This document shows positions 11,262-22,265 of a DNA stretch of 64,000 nt, in pieces. Under the pieces are notes generated by a model, which saw nothing but the letters and a program-made list of their open reading frames with translations, made no database searches and had not been told where the DNA came from. This stretch comes from Histoplasma ohiense. Its lineage: Eukaryota > Ascomycota > Eurotiomycetes > Onygenales > Ajellomycetaceae. Position numbers and translations under genes: made by a program. Each line of letters begins with the position of its first letter. The first letter of the stretch is position 1. The stretch spans positions 5,084,001-5,148,000 of the forward strand of contig JAEVHH010000001.1 of assembly GCA_017607445.1 (NCBI GenBank), written 5' to 3'.

Positions 11262-12121
11262 TTACAAGTCAAGCTGCACTCCGTTTCCCACACCGTAGTC
11301 CTCCAATGTAAGTTGGTCCTTGAATGGTCTTTCACCTTGTCGTTTGAGAAGGATTTCGTGGGGTTCTCGTCCGATGCGTGCGGCAACCTGAGCCTTAAAC
11401 AGTCCTGTATAAATAAAAAATAATGAATGAAAAAAAAATTCCCAAGTGTTAGCTAAAACAAAAACTGATGAAGAGAGAGAAATCGACTGGTATCACCAAC
11501 CCACCTCCCCACCACACACACGATCCAATCGGAAGAGCAAATGGGGGAACGAGGCTTACGGATTGGATCTGACGCAAGACACGGAATGGCTGCTTTCGTG
11601 CCCAGCCTGTCATTCACATTGACAATTATCATAGGTTCTGTCAGGGCTGCATTAGCTGCGGCTTTCTTGTCTTTTTCCCGTTTCTCCGCTTTCTTTTCCT
11701 TCCTATCCTGATCACCGCATCTGTCACCTGTACCACTCGCTGATACGGTACTAGCAGGAGCACGGCCTCTGCTATCACTGTAGTCACTGAAATCACCGCG
11801 CCTTCTCCTATTCCTGTCCGAATCGAAATCTCTGTATCTATCTCCTCTCCTATCTCGAGTAGGTGATCTGGCGCGCTCTCCGTCTCTGTCTCTGCCTATT
11901 TCCTTCCCCCTTTCGGTATCTCTGTATCCCCTTTCTAAACCCCTTGCTTCATCCGCCCGCTTGTCATCATCTGCGTGACGCTTCTCTTTCCAGCGAAACC
12001 CGCGATCCCGGCGTCTGGGTCTATCTCGATCTCTGTCTTGGTCGTGTGTCTGTCGCGGGGATCTGCTTCGACTTCTATCTTCCCGCCGTGGCGATGGCGA
12101 TCTCGAGCACGAACGTGTCAT
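11262..12121 (-). CDS. Hub1/UBL5-like ubiquitin-fold protein with RS-like N-terminal extension
   Basis: Two exons, 12121-11560 and 11404-11262, with donor GTAAGC and acceptor ACAG, give 234 residues. I chose the ATG at 12121 (MTRSCSRSPSPRRED) over an upstream in-frame ATG because the extra residues are hydrophobic and unlike the domain. Residues 1-150 are rich in RS, RD and RE dipeptides, like splicing factors. Residues about 163-234 form a complete ubiquitin-like fold: IIVNVNDRLGTKAAIPC, then KAQVAARIG, HEILLKRQGERPF and LTLEDYGVGNGVQLDL. This matches Hub1/UBL5, a non-covalent ubiquitin-like factor that binds the tri-snRNP protein Snu66 and affects splice-site choice. There is no C-terminal diglycine. 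A GTAAGT follows the last codons (GACTT|GTAAGT), so a tiny extra exon is possible and would change the last residues. Confidence 0.75.
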
Positions 12122-12492
12122 GCCGTATATTGAGATTTTTTGTAAATATTTGCAGAAGAAATAGATGTTATCAAACCGCAAACGGTGACCGAGAAACGAT
12201 ATCAAGACGAGAAATAGCGGTGGCCTGTAATGTCAAACTTGCGTTCTGAGGTTGAATAAGTGGATGATGATCTTGCAAATAAGAAAAAAAACCTTCGTAA
12301 ACGTGCATGGGGATCAGCAAGATAGAGAGCAAGACAGTTTATCATCAGTCGATTATGAAAGTTAGATTGAAGCCTGGCTGGCTTTTGGCACGTGACTTGA
12401 GACACCAGCCCGAGCTCAAGCAAATCCAGCCATGATAGTTCTCTATCTAACTTTCCCCAGAAATAAACACCCTAACCTCGTAAACATCCTCG
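12122..12492. promoter_or_regulatory. Shared promoter region between divergent Hub1-like and GPI15 genes
   Basis: Only 371 bp separate the two divergent start codons, so promoter elements must be shared or overlapping. No specific factor site is claimed. Confidence 0.5.
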
Positions 12493-13312
12493 ATGCCCGT
12501 TCGCCTATCCATCCAGCGCCCCTCGCCAACAACGGCCCTCTTCACCGCCTCCAATGCCTCCGTACGGTCCACAATCACCTCAAAAGCCCTCTTCTCCATC
12601 GAGATTGTACTTCGCATCCTCCTTTTCGCAGTCGTACTCCTCCTCAACGGTGCTTTAATTCGCGATTACATATTAACTCTCGATGATGGAATTATACACT
12701 GGGACACCGTGTGGTCGAGTGCCATTGGAGCGCTCGCTTGTCGCATGGCGGATTGGCAGGGTTGGCAGTTTACCTGTCCGGTGAGTGCGGTGCTGGTGTA
12801 TATCATTTTTCGAAGGGGGTATACCGGTTAGTTCTCCTTGTTATTTACTACCTTTCAAGATATCTGGCATGGAGAGAAAAATTACTATATATGTATATTG
12901 CTCCGGCTATTCCCGTGTATGATGTAAATGGCTGATTCGCAATGTCATGGAACAGAGGAATCGTTACTGGTCATACGCGGACTGGGAGTTCAAACCTCCA
13001 CATCCTCCGCTACTTACCTCTCAAAAGCCTCAACTCGATTTATTCCTACCACACAAATACAAGATATTGTAATCCATGAAGCCTTCAAGGGCTTCGAAGT
13101 GAAGTTCTATCTCGCTATCATTGTGGAAGGGGAGTCAAACGTAGTTGTGGTATTCCCTGTAGGTCCTCATATCCATTCCGCTTGTACCCGCTTTCCGGTC
13201 TATTCAGGAGACTCTGGCGAATGCTAAAAACCAACAGAATCTATTGCCCCGACGATCTATTCTTGAAGCTGTGTGGAAAGGAGCCAGAAAATGCCTTTAC
13301 GACCTAAACTAA
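12493..13312 (+). CDS. GPI15: GPI-GlcNAc transferase subunit GPI15/PIG-H
   Basis: Three exons, 12493-12826, 12956-13158 and 13238-13312, give 203 residues; all introns are GT..AG and the frame is kept. The protein has two membrane segments near the N-terminus (ALFSIEIVLRILLFAVVLLL, then CPVSAVLVYIIF), followed by the PIG-H domain: ESLLVIRGLGVQTS, FIPTTQIQDIVIHEAFKGFEV, YLAIIVEGE and VVVVFP, and in the last exon LPRRSILEAVWKGARKCLYD. PIG-H is part of the ER complex that transfers GlcNAc to phosphatidylinositol, the first step of GPI-anchor synthesis. Its product pathway supplies the anchors used by proteins such as the GH72 enzyme at 46976-48476. The gene is divergent from the Hub1-like gene and convergent with DEG1. 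Confidence 0.92.
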
Positions 13313-13483
13313 TGCCTGACTCGTACAGTCATTCTACATTTTCTTCTACTGTTTGGTCGAACATGGTAACTCAAGCTTGATAGTCGAATGCCAATGAAAA
13401 GGAGATTTATTAATAATGTTGGAATAGTGTGTGAGCGGACGCTATGATACGGTCTCGCTGTTAGAGATGCTCCATTCTTCGCA

Positions 13484-15526
13484 CTATGCAGTAGGTTTCT
13501 TCCCTGATCTTTTCGTGTATCTCGCATTGATCACCTCCACCGGGTCCAATCTACGCCTCTGCATCAAGGGCACGTATTTCCCACCAAATTTCCCCTCATT
13601 ACCTCCACAAAACACTTTCTGACTTCTATTCTGCAGGTCGCGAGTAGAATCGCTGAACCCACCTCGAGTCAGAGCGCTTCTGTCTCCTTGGCTCACCGCA
13701 AGATCGAGAAGTTCACCGGCCAATATCTCGTCTATCTTCCGCTGTCGCCACACACGCCAGAGGGAATCAACTGTACTTCCTAGGCCAAATTTGTTGTTAT
13801 CTCCCTTGCCAACTTTCGAAATCCGTGAATCACCCGCGTAGACCCAATCCATTGCGTCTTCCCTGCTTCCACTGCTTTCATCAGGGAATATGCAATCCCA
13901 GAGAACGAGCGGTGTGTCAGAGGCGATCTCGTATGTTGGCCTTCGGGGATGTTTCTCCACATCTAATAGCTCCGGTATGATCGATGGGGCCTCAAGTCCC
14001 TGACCTACCAAGAAAAGTATCGCGGCTAGATGTCGGACCTGGTGCCAGAGGAAAGCAGATCCATGAATCGTAATGGAGTATACTTTAAGATTTGATGACG
14101 GGTCACCTACCGACCCATTTGCAGCTGCTTTGTCATTTTCGGTATCGAAGGTGGTGAATTCATGTTGCCTCAAATATGACAAGGGCTTGGTTTTGGGATC
14201 GAGCAGCTCGATATCGGCATGATAAATATGACGCACGTGGTTCGTTATCTGTTTGCTCGGATCAACTTTGCAGAAATTTCGAAAGTCGTGGGATCCGATA
14301 AGATATTTCGCCCCCTCACGCATTGCTTCGATATCCAACCATCCCTCTCTAAGTTGCTCATTGTGTGGGGCGCTGCTACCCTCTCCCAGGCAATTCTCCT
14401 CACGCCCGCGTTTTAGGAAGCCCAATGGTCCGGGCGTTGGAGAGAATGCTGGCTGTGTAAAAAAATAGCGATACCGGCGCTCACGGCAGGAGAATCTGGC
14501 ATCAAAATCCGGTGGGGGGTTCGGACACCATGCTAGCACTCGAATATCCTCTGGTAATACTCTATTCAAAATAGTTATATAAGGCAACTCATCAGCAATG
14601 TCATCCCAGCTATCTTCGGTCTCAGAGTTCTCTGAACCAGAAAGCGATAGCCCACCGAGAAGATTTTCCACTCCGCTATTGTAGGCATCAGTAGAACTAG
14701 CAGTGGAAGGCTCCGCACTAGATACTATATTGCCAGCACCATTGCCATTACCAAAACTCGTCTCCGCAGCTTTTTTATGGGGCCGCGCACTCCTTACCCT
14801 TATCCCAACAACCTGACCGAACGCACTAACCCCTCTATCCGTCCTCCCACATTTCGAATACTGACAGCCTGTCCAATCAATTTTGTACGATCGCTCTTCC
14901 CTCCCCTGACTCTCCCCGTCTCCAACCACCCCTTCACCACCATCCGCCTCAACCGCCTGCGGAAATATCAACCGCGCTTTTCTCAACGCCTTCCACAACT
15001 CCTCCTCAATTGTCGGTAAAGGCGTGGTATTCCCATTGGCATGCTCATAACCATTATATCTTTGACCCAGATAGGCGAATTTCAGCGCGATGAAGCGTGT
15101 GTTGTATTTTGAGGGATCGATGTCGCGGGCTTTCTTGGTGCGGCGGCGGGGGGAAGAGGACGACACAGAAGGGAAACGGGAAGCGGTGGGGCTTCCTGCA
15201 GCCTTGATACGCCCTCTGATTGCGTCTGTATCTGCGCTGCCGTCGGACCTGCTGTGATGGTCGTGGGAGTTTAACTGGCGCTCCAGCTCAGTGATGCGGG
15301 ATATGAGACTGGACTGGCTCCAGGTGGAGTAGTCTGGTTGTGTCCCGTGCTCAGGTAAAATCATTTTTGCGGAATTGGGGGTGGAGGATGAGAACGGGCT
15401 GTTCGATCTTAAAAAACGAAATGGGCTCCGACAGGATGGTTGGAGGTAGATTGGCGGTCCTATGATGATGGCATTTCGCGCAGAGTGTTGTACGAAGCTG
15501 CAGAGCTTCTGGAAGGGATGTTTCAT
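13484..15526 (-). CDS. DEG1: tRNA pseudouridine(38/39) synthase DEG1/PUS3
   Basis: A single-exon gene for up to 680 residues. The TruA-type catalytic motif CGRTDRGVSAFGQV is at about residues 226-239 with catalytic Asp230. Other TruA-family phrases are FALKFAYLGQRYNGYE-like sequence near 145-161, ILNRVLPEDIRVLAW, FDARFSCRERRYRYFF and GSAFLWHQVRHLAAILFLVGQG. DEG1/PUS3 converts U38 and U39 in tRNA anticodon arms to pseudouridine. Two starts are plausible: Met1, which adds an Arg/Ser-rich, low-acid leader that could be a mitochondrial presequence, and Met55 at 15364 (MILPEHGTQPDYS), closer to the usual start. The protein is longer than most homologues because of inserts rich in Gly/Ser and Glu. 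Its 3' end is only 171 bp from the end of GPI15. Confidence 0.92.
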   Translation of the reverse strand: MKHPFQKLCSFVQHSARNAIIIGPPIYLQPSCRSPFRFLRSNSPFSSSTPNSAKMILPEHGTQPDYSTWSQSSLISRITELERQLNSHDHHSRSDGSADTDAIRGRIKAAGSPTASRFPSVSSSSPRRRTKKARDIDPSKYNTRFIALKFAYLGQRYNGYEHANGNTTPLPTIEEELWKALRKARLIFPQAVEADGGEGVVGDGESQGREERSYKIDWTGCQYSKCGRTDRGVSAFGQVVGIRVRSARPHKKAAETSFGNGNGAGNIVSSAEPSTASSTDAYNSGVENLLGGLSLSGSENSETEDSWDDIADELPYITILNRVLPEDIRVLAWCPNPPPDFDARFSCRERRYRYFFTQPAFSPTPGPLGFLKRGREENCLGEGSSAPHNEQLREGWLDIEAMREGAKYLIGSHDFRNFCKVDPSKQITNHVRHIYHADIELLDPKTKPLSYLRQHEFTTFDTENDKAAANGSVGDPSSNLKVYSITIHGSAFLWHQVRHLAAILFLVGQGLEAPSIIPELLDVEKHPRRPTYEIASDTPLVLWDCIFPDESSGSREDAMDWVYAGDSRISKVGKGDNNKFGLGSTVDSLWRVWRQRKIDEILAGELLDLAVSQGDRSALTRGGFSDSTRDLQNRSQKVFCGGNEGKFGGKYVPLMQRRRLDPVEVINARYTKRSGKKPTA

Positions 15527-16515
15527 GCGCTCAGAGGAGACGAGTTTGCTTTTTACATTTGATGTTATTATCGATGCGATTTCAGAGTCTTATTTTTTTG
15601 GCTCCTTTTGGATGTATCTTTGTCAAGAAGTGGTGATTCAAAAATATGGAGTCTTGTATTTTGCAATCAACTAACTTTTAAATTACGCCCTTCGTCTGGC
15701 CGCCAGGCACAATTAGCGCAATAGTTACTATTAGTGTATTAACTAAGCTGTTAGTTCGGAAGTACCAACCAATAATTTCTCATACTAAATTCTATGTAAC
15801 CTGATTTGCTGATACAAGATCCACTATCTCAAGCAAATCATATAGGCAAATTAGCCTCTTTGTACCACTACACCAAAATTTGTATGTAATGCAACTTTAT
15901 TATCCTTCTTGAAACGTACCCTGCTTGTCGCACCTAAGGGGGACAACAGCTTTTGCTATGCATTGTTACCTGTATCAGCAGAACATAGTGTCCAGTAGGG
16001 AGCGAACGACAGATGCCGACTCCGGTGGAGAAATATTATGCAATTGCTGCAGGTGTGTCGACTTATACGGAGTACAGTTCAGGCATATCTGCAATAATGT
16101 GCGATTGAGTTTGCTCTCATCCAGCGGGAGACGTTTCGAAGAACTCGATTATCCCTAGCCAATAGCAGGTACAGTACAATACTGCCGTTCCATCAAACTT
16201 TTAGAATTCTAAAATTCACCCCGTCTTATACTGTGCCAAATTACAGTGAACCTCTAGAGCTCAAGTTCAAGGATAACCACTGTGCCCGCGAGAGTACCGG
16301 GAATGAGGAGAGGATATATATTCGTTAGCCATGTAGCCAATCTGATTGTCGCGTCGGATTTCGTCCGCAAATATCTAGGCTCGACGTGGCAGACCCGCAG
16401 ATCTATTTCGCAAAGGGATTTAGCGGCCTGCTTAAGATGGTATTTACACAGGGGGCGGTTTCTTTTCTGTCTCTAACGGCCGCATTTAGTTGAATTGTCA
16501 GCAGCAATACATGGG
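15527..16515. other. Intergenic, no gene seen
   Basis: AT-rich upstream region of DEG1 followed by mixed sequence. Open frames on the plus strand (15925-16158, 16282-16476) are short and show no recognisable motif. Confidence 0.45.
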
Positions 16516-17568
16516 TTATTTCGGAGATTCCAACAGAAAAAGGATTCTCTCTAGCCTACCCAATTTATTGATCATTGATTGAATGGTCCTACATGCTTTT
16601 TTAATGCGCTTGGGCTGGATTGATCGGTCAGACGACCAGCTAAACGACATTTGAACATGTCGAAACATCTCAAACATGGGCTCCATGCGCTCGATCGACC
16701 ATAGAGGGCCATATCCCTTGCAGAATTTGGACTCGTTGCTGTTGAATGTAAAATGGAAGTCGACACTTCGTACTGCAGGAAATATGCTCAGGCTGTCGTA
16801 AGAGTAGAGATCCAAAACTGGAACACCTTGGGAATTCCAGAACACCTCCAATTTTAGTCCTAGCTTATGAATTTTGCTTGACACCGTTTTTCGCAACTTC
16901 TGTATGAAGTTACATCTAGGTATCTGGAGGACCCTAGCGTGAATGGAAAATCGGAAATCGGAAAACAGAACTTCAGAAGCTTCCCTATAGACTTGACGGC
17001 TGACCCTGAGCAAGGTGGTCATTTCCTCCCTGCCAGACCATGAATCTGGATTTCCGTAGCCCAGGGGAGCTAGCGGAATCTCATTTGCCCAGATCCGTCT
17101 ATAAGATACGCTTTCCGTTGTAGTCTTCACGATAAGCTCTTTGTTTGTTGGTGGGCAAAGGACATGAAAGTAAACAAGGTCACGCAATTCCCGCGGGAGA
17201 CGAAGAAAGCAGTGAAAGCAATCCGGTTTCGTAACTTGGGAGGCGAGGAGAATGTGTGGGCGATAGTGTCGCTGGTTCTCTGGTGGGTTTAGGTAACACT
17301 GGCTCAAGATGGAGAGGAATGAATGCGTGGGTTTCTGACTTTTTCGAGGGAACTGTATTCGAAGGTCCTCCGCTCTTTGGAGACCTTGCGCCTGATATTC
17401 GTTTGGATAGTTAGGGAGATTGGTCATTATCCATACGAGCCCCTTTTTGAAGCACACTCCTCGTTGTCTCGTGTGTAGAACCCAGACTGTGACGAGGGGA
17501 GAACGGGTTTGGACGAACAGGACGACCGGTTTCGCAATATCAAAGATATAGCTCCATCTTCTGCTCAA
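16516..17568 (-). CDS. Hypothetical protein with an F-box-like N-terminal motif
   Basis: An uninterrupted minus-strand frame of 350 residues. A second in-frame ATG at 17427 (MTNLPNYPNEYQ, giving 303 residues) is a more likely start because the first 47 residues look atypical. The motif FLRLPRELRDLVYFHVL at about residues 121-137 is the leucine-proline-rich helix that opens many fungal F-box-like (2EXR-type) proteins, followed by LLRVSRQVYREASEVLF, also typical of that group. The rest (for example SVDFHFTFNSNESKF) is a predicted mixed alpha/beta domain of unknown role. Such proteins are numerous and fast-evolving in ascomycetes; whether this one recruits substrates to a ubiquitin ligase cannot be read from the sequence. 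Confidence 0.7.
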   Translation of the reverse strand: MSRRWSYIFDIAKPVVLFVQTRSPLVTVWVLHTRQRGVCFKKGLVWIMTNLPNYPNEYQAQGLQRAEDLRIQFPRKSQKPTHSFLSILSQCYLNPPENQRHYRPHILLASQVTKPDCFHCFLRLPRELRDLVYFHVLCPPTNKELIVKTTTESVSYRRIWANEIPLAPLGYGNPDSWSGREEMTTLLRVSRQVYREASEVLFSDFRFSIHARVLQIPRCNFIQKLRKTVSSKIHKLGLKLEVFWNSQGVPVLDLYSYDSLSIFPAVRSVDFHFTFNSNESKFCKGYGPLWSIERMEPMFEMFRHVQMSFSWSSDRSIQPKRIKKACRTIQSMINKLGRLERILFLLESPK

Positions 17569-18794
17569 TAGTCCTAGGCGGTAGGAAAAGTTCGGGCGGG
17601 GTATGCTATGTCCCTGTCAATCGTTTCTGGGCTTGTATTTAAACAAGCAGGAGTGAAGGAGTCGAAAACATCAGATGCTGCCCAAGTTCCCAAGAAGTAT
17701 TTAAACAAAGAGAACCTGCGTCCAACCCCACTAAATATTTCTACTTGTTTCCGCTGCGTCCCAATGCTGTGAAGCAAAATTAAAAGTTACACTTACAGGG
17801 CTGATAGAAGCTCCTAGAAATAGTTATCGGGCCGTTGTAAATGACTAGCTACTCAAATGAAAATCATCTCTCTCGTAGCTAACATTGAACCTTAGTACTG
17901 ACTATAAAGCGTAGTACCAGGCATTTTACAGTGACGAAATGCATTGAAATACTGCCTCTCAGCTGATTTTGAGAGGGCTTATGGTCTCCCTGGCAGAAAC
18001 CTTAGGATGGGACAAATCCTGTGTTAAAACATATTACGAAATAATCACCTGCTGCTTGCTGCGCGAGAAAGAGAAATATAAATACGAGTCCATATTGGAG
18101 AGGAAGAGGTATGTGTGACGCAATGCTTCTTATCATGAGGTGCTTCGTAGTTACACAACAGCCAGACAACAACTGAGAACTTGAAAAATGCAGAGATCAG
18201 TACAAGCGATTTGGGAAAGAAAAAGGGGAAACACAAGGAGAAAGGAAAGGGAAAACATGAGACAACGATTAAGTAACGTCCATTTCTCTTGACAGCACAG
18301 GGCTTTCCCCCAAATTTCGGCATACATTAATGTTATGAAATTTGGGTATCTTTCCCTCATAAGTGCCAGTCAATGTTTTGTTCCATCGGGTCTTTCCAAT
18401 CTTTCTCTTTGCAGATATCTTTGTGTAAAAAACACTCCCCCAGATTCTCCATATGATTAGATTGTGTGACAGGCTGCAGTTGAGAACGGAAACCATGAAA
18501 AAGAGGATGTGGAAAACGTTTCCGTTCCATCTCGAAACCACGTCCTTCTTTCCCCGATTGTGCTGGGGGGGATAGGAAATAGAGTAAGGAGGACAAAATA
18601 TGGGGGACGTGATATAGAGCGGTTTCTTCATTTGTGACGCACACGACTAAGAGCGATTAATGCAATTGAATGTTATGGATCGCTTTTTCTTTTTCCTCTG
18701 TTCGCGGGTTAAAAAAGAAAGTGACAAAAAACACGCTTTCCTCAATTAACTCCCACCGGGTCTGCACGGATCACAAAACGAACGAATTCGATAT
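17569..18794. other. Intergenic, no gene seen
   Basis: Upstream region of the F-box-like gene followed by the 3' region of RPS0. Several overlapping short frames on the minus strand near 18045-18644 have no motif and conflict with each other. Confidence 0.45.
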
Positions 18795-19789
18795 CTACCA
18801 TTTGACGCCGGCATCTGGGTTACCAGACTCGCCAGCCCAGGTGTCAGCGGGAGCAGCTGAGCTCGCAGCCCAGTCAACACCCCCCTCAGCTTCCCAGCCT
18901 GGAGCAGCACCGGCAGGCACACCGGCACCAGCAAATGCTGGAGCGGCTTGAGCTTCCCAGCTGTCACCAACCAACCCACTCTCGATGGCCGCAGCACCGA
19001 CCTCTTCGGCACCGGGGACCTTGGCTTCTTCAATCTCCTTGTTCTCCTCAGCCTCCGGGTCGCGGTAGAAGTACAAGTCGACAACGACGTCCCACTCCGT
19101 CTCACGGTTGGCGAGAGTACCACGCAGGCGCAGGACTTCACGGGCAAGCATCCACCATATCAGACCGATGGCATGACGACCTTTGTTGTTGGTGGGGATG
19201 GCGACGTCGACAAATTCAGTGGGGGAGTCGGTGTCGCAGAGGGCGATGACAGGGATGTTAACGTAGCTGGCTTCCTTAATGGCTTGGTGGTCGGTGCGAG
19301 GATCGGTGACGATGATGAGGCGGGGCTCCTTGAAGGAGCGGGTGATGTAGTTAGTGAAGTTACCAGGGGTGAAGCGGCCGGCAATGGCAACGGCACCGGT
19401 GTGGGCGGCGAACTTGAGGACAGCACGCTGGCCGTAGGGACGAGCGGAAATCACGCAAATGTCGGCTGGGTTGTCAACGGCTGCAATGATACGGGCAGCA
19501 AGGACGATTTTCTCCCTGTTTGGCGCAGATGTATGAGCCATTTATCCCTTTTTTCCCATTCTTCTTTTTTCGATTTCTTCCTTTTGTCTTTTTCCCTATG
19601 GATACAAATTTTGTCTTACCAGGTTTTGCCAATGTTGATAACGTTGATTCCATCTGGGCGAGTCTTCCACAGGTAAGGTTCCATGTGGACTTGCAAGTTC
19701 TTAGAGCCGAGATGACATTGGGCGGCGAGCAACATCTCAATATCTTGAGAAGTCGCGTTGAAGACTGGAGGGAGGTTGGAAGGAGCCAT
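18795..19789 (-). CDS. RPS0: Small ribosomal subunit protein uS2 (40S S0)
   Basis: Two exons, 19789-19620 and 19515-18795, with a 104-nt intron (donor GTAAGA), encode 296 residues. The protein begins MAPSNLPPVFNATSQDIEML and continues AAQCHLGSKNLQVHMEPYLW, NVINIGKTW|EKIVLAARII across the splice, then AVAIAGRFTPGNFTNYI, EPRLIIVTDPRTDHQAIKEA and PTNNKGRHAIGLIWWMLAREVLRLRG. These are diagnostic of eukaryotic uS2, needed for 18S rRNA maturation and 40S assembly. The C-terminal 50 or so residues are Ala/Gly/Trp-rich and acidic, as in the laminin-receptor-like family. A further upstream non-coding exon is likely, as is usual for fungal ribosomal protein genes, but I do not place it. Confidence 0.96.
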
Positions 19790-20107
19790 ATTGGGCGACT
19801 GATATTTTCGAAAAGAGAGAGGGATAAATATCAATCGGTGGCAGTTTGTCGTTCGTCGCGTTGGAGAAATGTTCGCTGAGAAATTTTTGGAGTTCAAGTC
19901 CATAATTGTGTGCTAATTTCCTGATGTGGTAATTAGGGCAAAAGGCATGTTCCGACGGATTTTTCCGGCCGACTATCACGGGACTAAGAGGTACCGGTGA
20001 CTAAGCTACAATTCTTCGAGATTTTTGTCAACCAAGGGGAACAATTAAGGCGTTGACATCTGACATTTTCTCATTGCTTCTTAAAAATTGAGAGTCATAA
20101 CAGCAGC
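19790..20107. promoter_or_regulatory. Bidirectional promoter between RPS0 and mitochondrial uS15 genes
   Basis: 318 bp separate the start codons of a cytosolic ribosomal protein gene and a mitochondrial ribosomal protein gene read in opposite directions. The arrangement would allow joint control. No named element is claimed. Confidence 0.55.
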
Positions 20108-21168
20108 ATGCCGCCGCGGCTCCTGAGTAAACCCTATTTTAGGGTCTTAAATGGTATGTTATCACACTGCTTACTTGCGTATGCTTGCGCTGCTTGGTCT
20201 CGTTTTAACATACATATTCAGCGTCCACATTACAAAACCAATTCACAGCACCATCTTTGGGACCTTCCCTAGCCTCGTCGAGCAGATCGCAATTCAGTAG
20301 CAACCGCCGCACGAAAACGAGGAAAGGCCAGAATCCATACGCAATTGCGCAGGCTCGACAACGGAAAGCGTCGAATTTGTCCCGACAGGCTGTGTTGAAA
20401 AAAGAACGAGCTTCTTCTGCCTATGGGGACCCTGTGCTCGGCAATCCCACTCCCTTCATCGAATCGCTAATGCCAAAGCGATCGGGAGACTCTGCTACCC
20501 TCACATCTACGTCTGCGTCGCCGCAAGGAAGTAAGAAGGCGACAGCTTTCCAATCTGCCTCCTGTCCACAGGCTCCAGACCTCAACCACTACCTGACTTC
20601 TACGGAATTCCAAGCGGCCCTTGAACGGTCGAAACACCTTACAGAGCCTGTGGTGAACAAGCAGAGCCATTTAAGCGATCCGCAAGCCAACGAAGAAGCT
20701 CGGCTCGCACATGAAGAAGCGCACCGTAACGCGCAACAAGCAATGAGCCGAATTATCCAGCTGGAGAATGGCAGCAACAAGGATCGAACCCGGGTGAATA
20801 TTCAGCGATGCATACATACTTTTGGTAGACATGTTACGGACTCATTGCTCGAATCCAAGCCGCCGGCGGCCATCGATCCCTCAGCGCCCCAGTATCCAGC
20901 AAGACCAGCACGAGCGGGACCGGACACAGGTTCCTCCGAGGTGCAGGCTGCTATTCTGACGACCAAGATCCAGGTGCTCGCTCAGCAGATAGCCAAGTAC
21001 GGACACAAGGACAAACATAACAAGCGGAATCTCCGGGTGCTTGTTCACAGGAGACAGCGGCTGTTGAATTATTTGAGGAGGAAGGAGCGCGGGGGTCCGC
21101 GGTGGCAGAACTTGATGAGTAACCTTGGGTTGACTGATTCGTCTTGGAAAGGGGAAATCAGTTTGTAG
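20108..21168 (+). CDS. Mitochondrial small ribosomal subunit protein uS15m (MRPS28-like)
   Basis: A short first exon, 20108-20153 (MPPRLLSKPYFRVLN), joins exon 2, 20222-21168, across a 68-nt intron (donor GTATGT, acceptor TTCAG), giving 330 residues. The N-terminus is basic with no acidic residues for about 40 positions, as expected of a mitochondrial targeting sequence. The S15 core lies at about residues 249-305: TGSSEVQAAILTTKIQVL, then HKDKHNKRNLRVLVHRRQRL and LNYLRRKE, the rRNA-binding helices of bacterial S15. The long N-terminal extension (about 200 residues) is typical of fungal mitochondrial uS15, called Mrps28 in yeast. The short first exon was missed by a simple frame scan but is needed to supply an ATG and the presequence. 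Confidence 0.9.
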
Positions 21169-22265
21169 GGGCTCCTGCTGATGGATGCAAGGCATCGTCT
21201 TTGTTCTTTTGCGGATTGCGATTTTCTAGACGGCAATGTGTTCTTTGTTTGCTTTTCGCTGTCATCGTTATGCTTTCATTTACTACTGATCAAGTCATTC
21301 CATCGCTTTGACGTCTCTCAAGGAATCTACGTGTATTGTACATGTACAATGGGTGACCGTCATTTCTTTTCCACTTTGTCAAATGTATTACTAGTACTAG
21401 TAGTTTATACGCCTGGGATGATGTTGAGGATTCAGCCCGCCATTTTTCAAGGGCAGAACAACACAGGTAACTAAAGGCAATACCCTAAATTCCAAAGGAT
21501 GCACATAATCCTATTCTATTATTATGAACTCGGAACTTCCCCCGTTACCCTGCTGCCCGGGGAATAGTACTAGTATTCACCCCTGGCAGTGAAGTCGATC
21601 CAGCCTCACCGCCTTCTTATTCTAGTATTCTGCCGCATAGTTTGCCTTCACCTTTCCTTGTCAACGAAGTAATTATTTCTTGATCACAGCAACGAGCGGC
21701 CTCTACGCAACAGCACACACAACACAACACACCACAACAACACAACACGAATACTCTCCATCGCAACAATAATAAATATCTCCTTCTCCCACTTCTCTCT
21801 CCCCCCATCCGCTTCGTCTCCTCATACCCGACCAGCTTCGACAATCGCGTAGTGAACCACACTATCAAAGCATCCTGCAAGTTCAAGCTCAATAGTTTTC
21901 GACTGAAAGTTCTCACGCAGCCCATTTCATCCCCTCATTCCCTTCCTTTACGTATGTTCCTCACCCAACCTTCGTCTAACCCTCACTGTCATCCTCTTTA
22001 AACGATCTTCATTGTACTGCTAGTACTCTGCCAATCCCAAGTCTGCCACACAATTTCATCTGGTGTCTGTCCACAGTACTAGACGGCGTCTCCTGGCTCT
22101 CGCTAAACTGGTTCTATCGTGGTTTGTTTATATCATGCCCTGTGGTACTCTTCCTTGCCAGCGCACTGGGCATTACTGACAGTACCTAGATTAGAGCCTA
22201 AGGCCTCAAAAAACAGCTGGTTGACGCTCTAAATCCAGGCTGGGCACTCTGCCCTCTGCAACACC
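21169..22265. other. Intergenic, long leader of the gene at 22266
   Basis: No gene seen. The stretch from about 21700 to 22200 on the plus strand is pyrimidine-rich (CA, CT tracts), typical of fungal promoters and leaders, so much of it is probably promoter and 5' UTR of the next gene. Confidence 0.45.
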
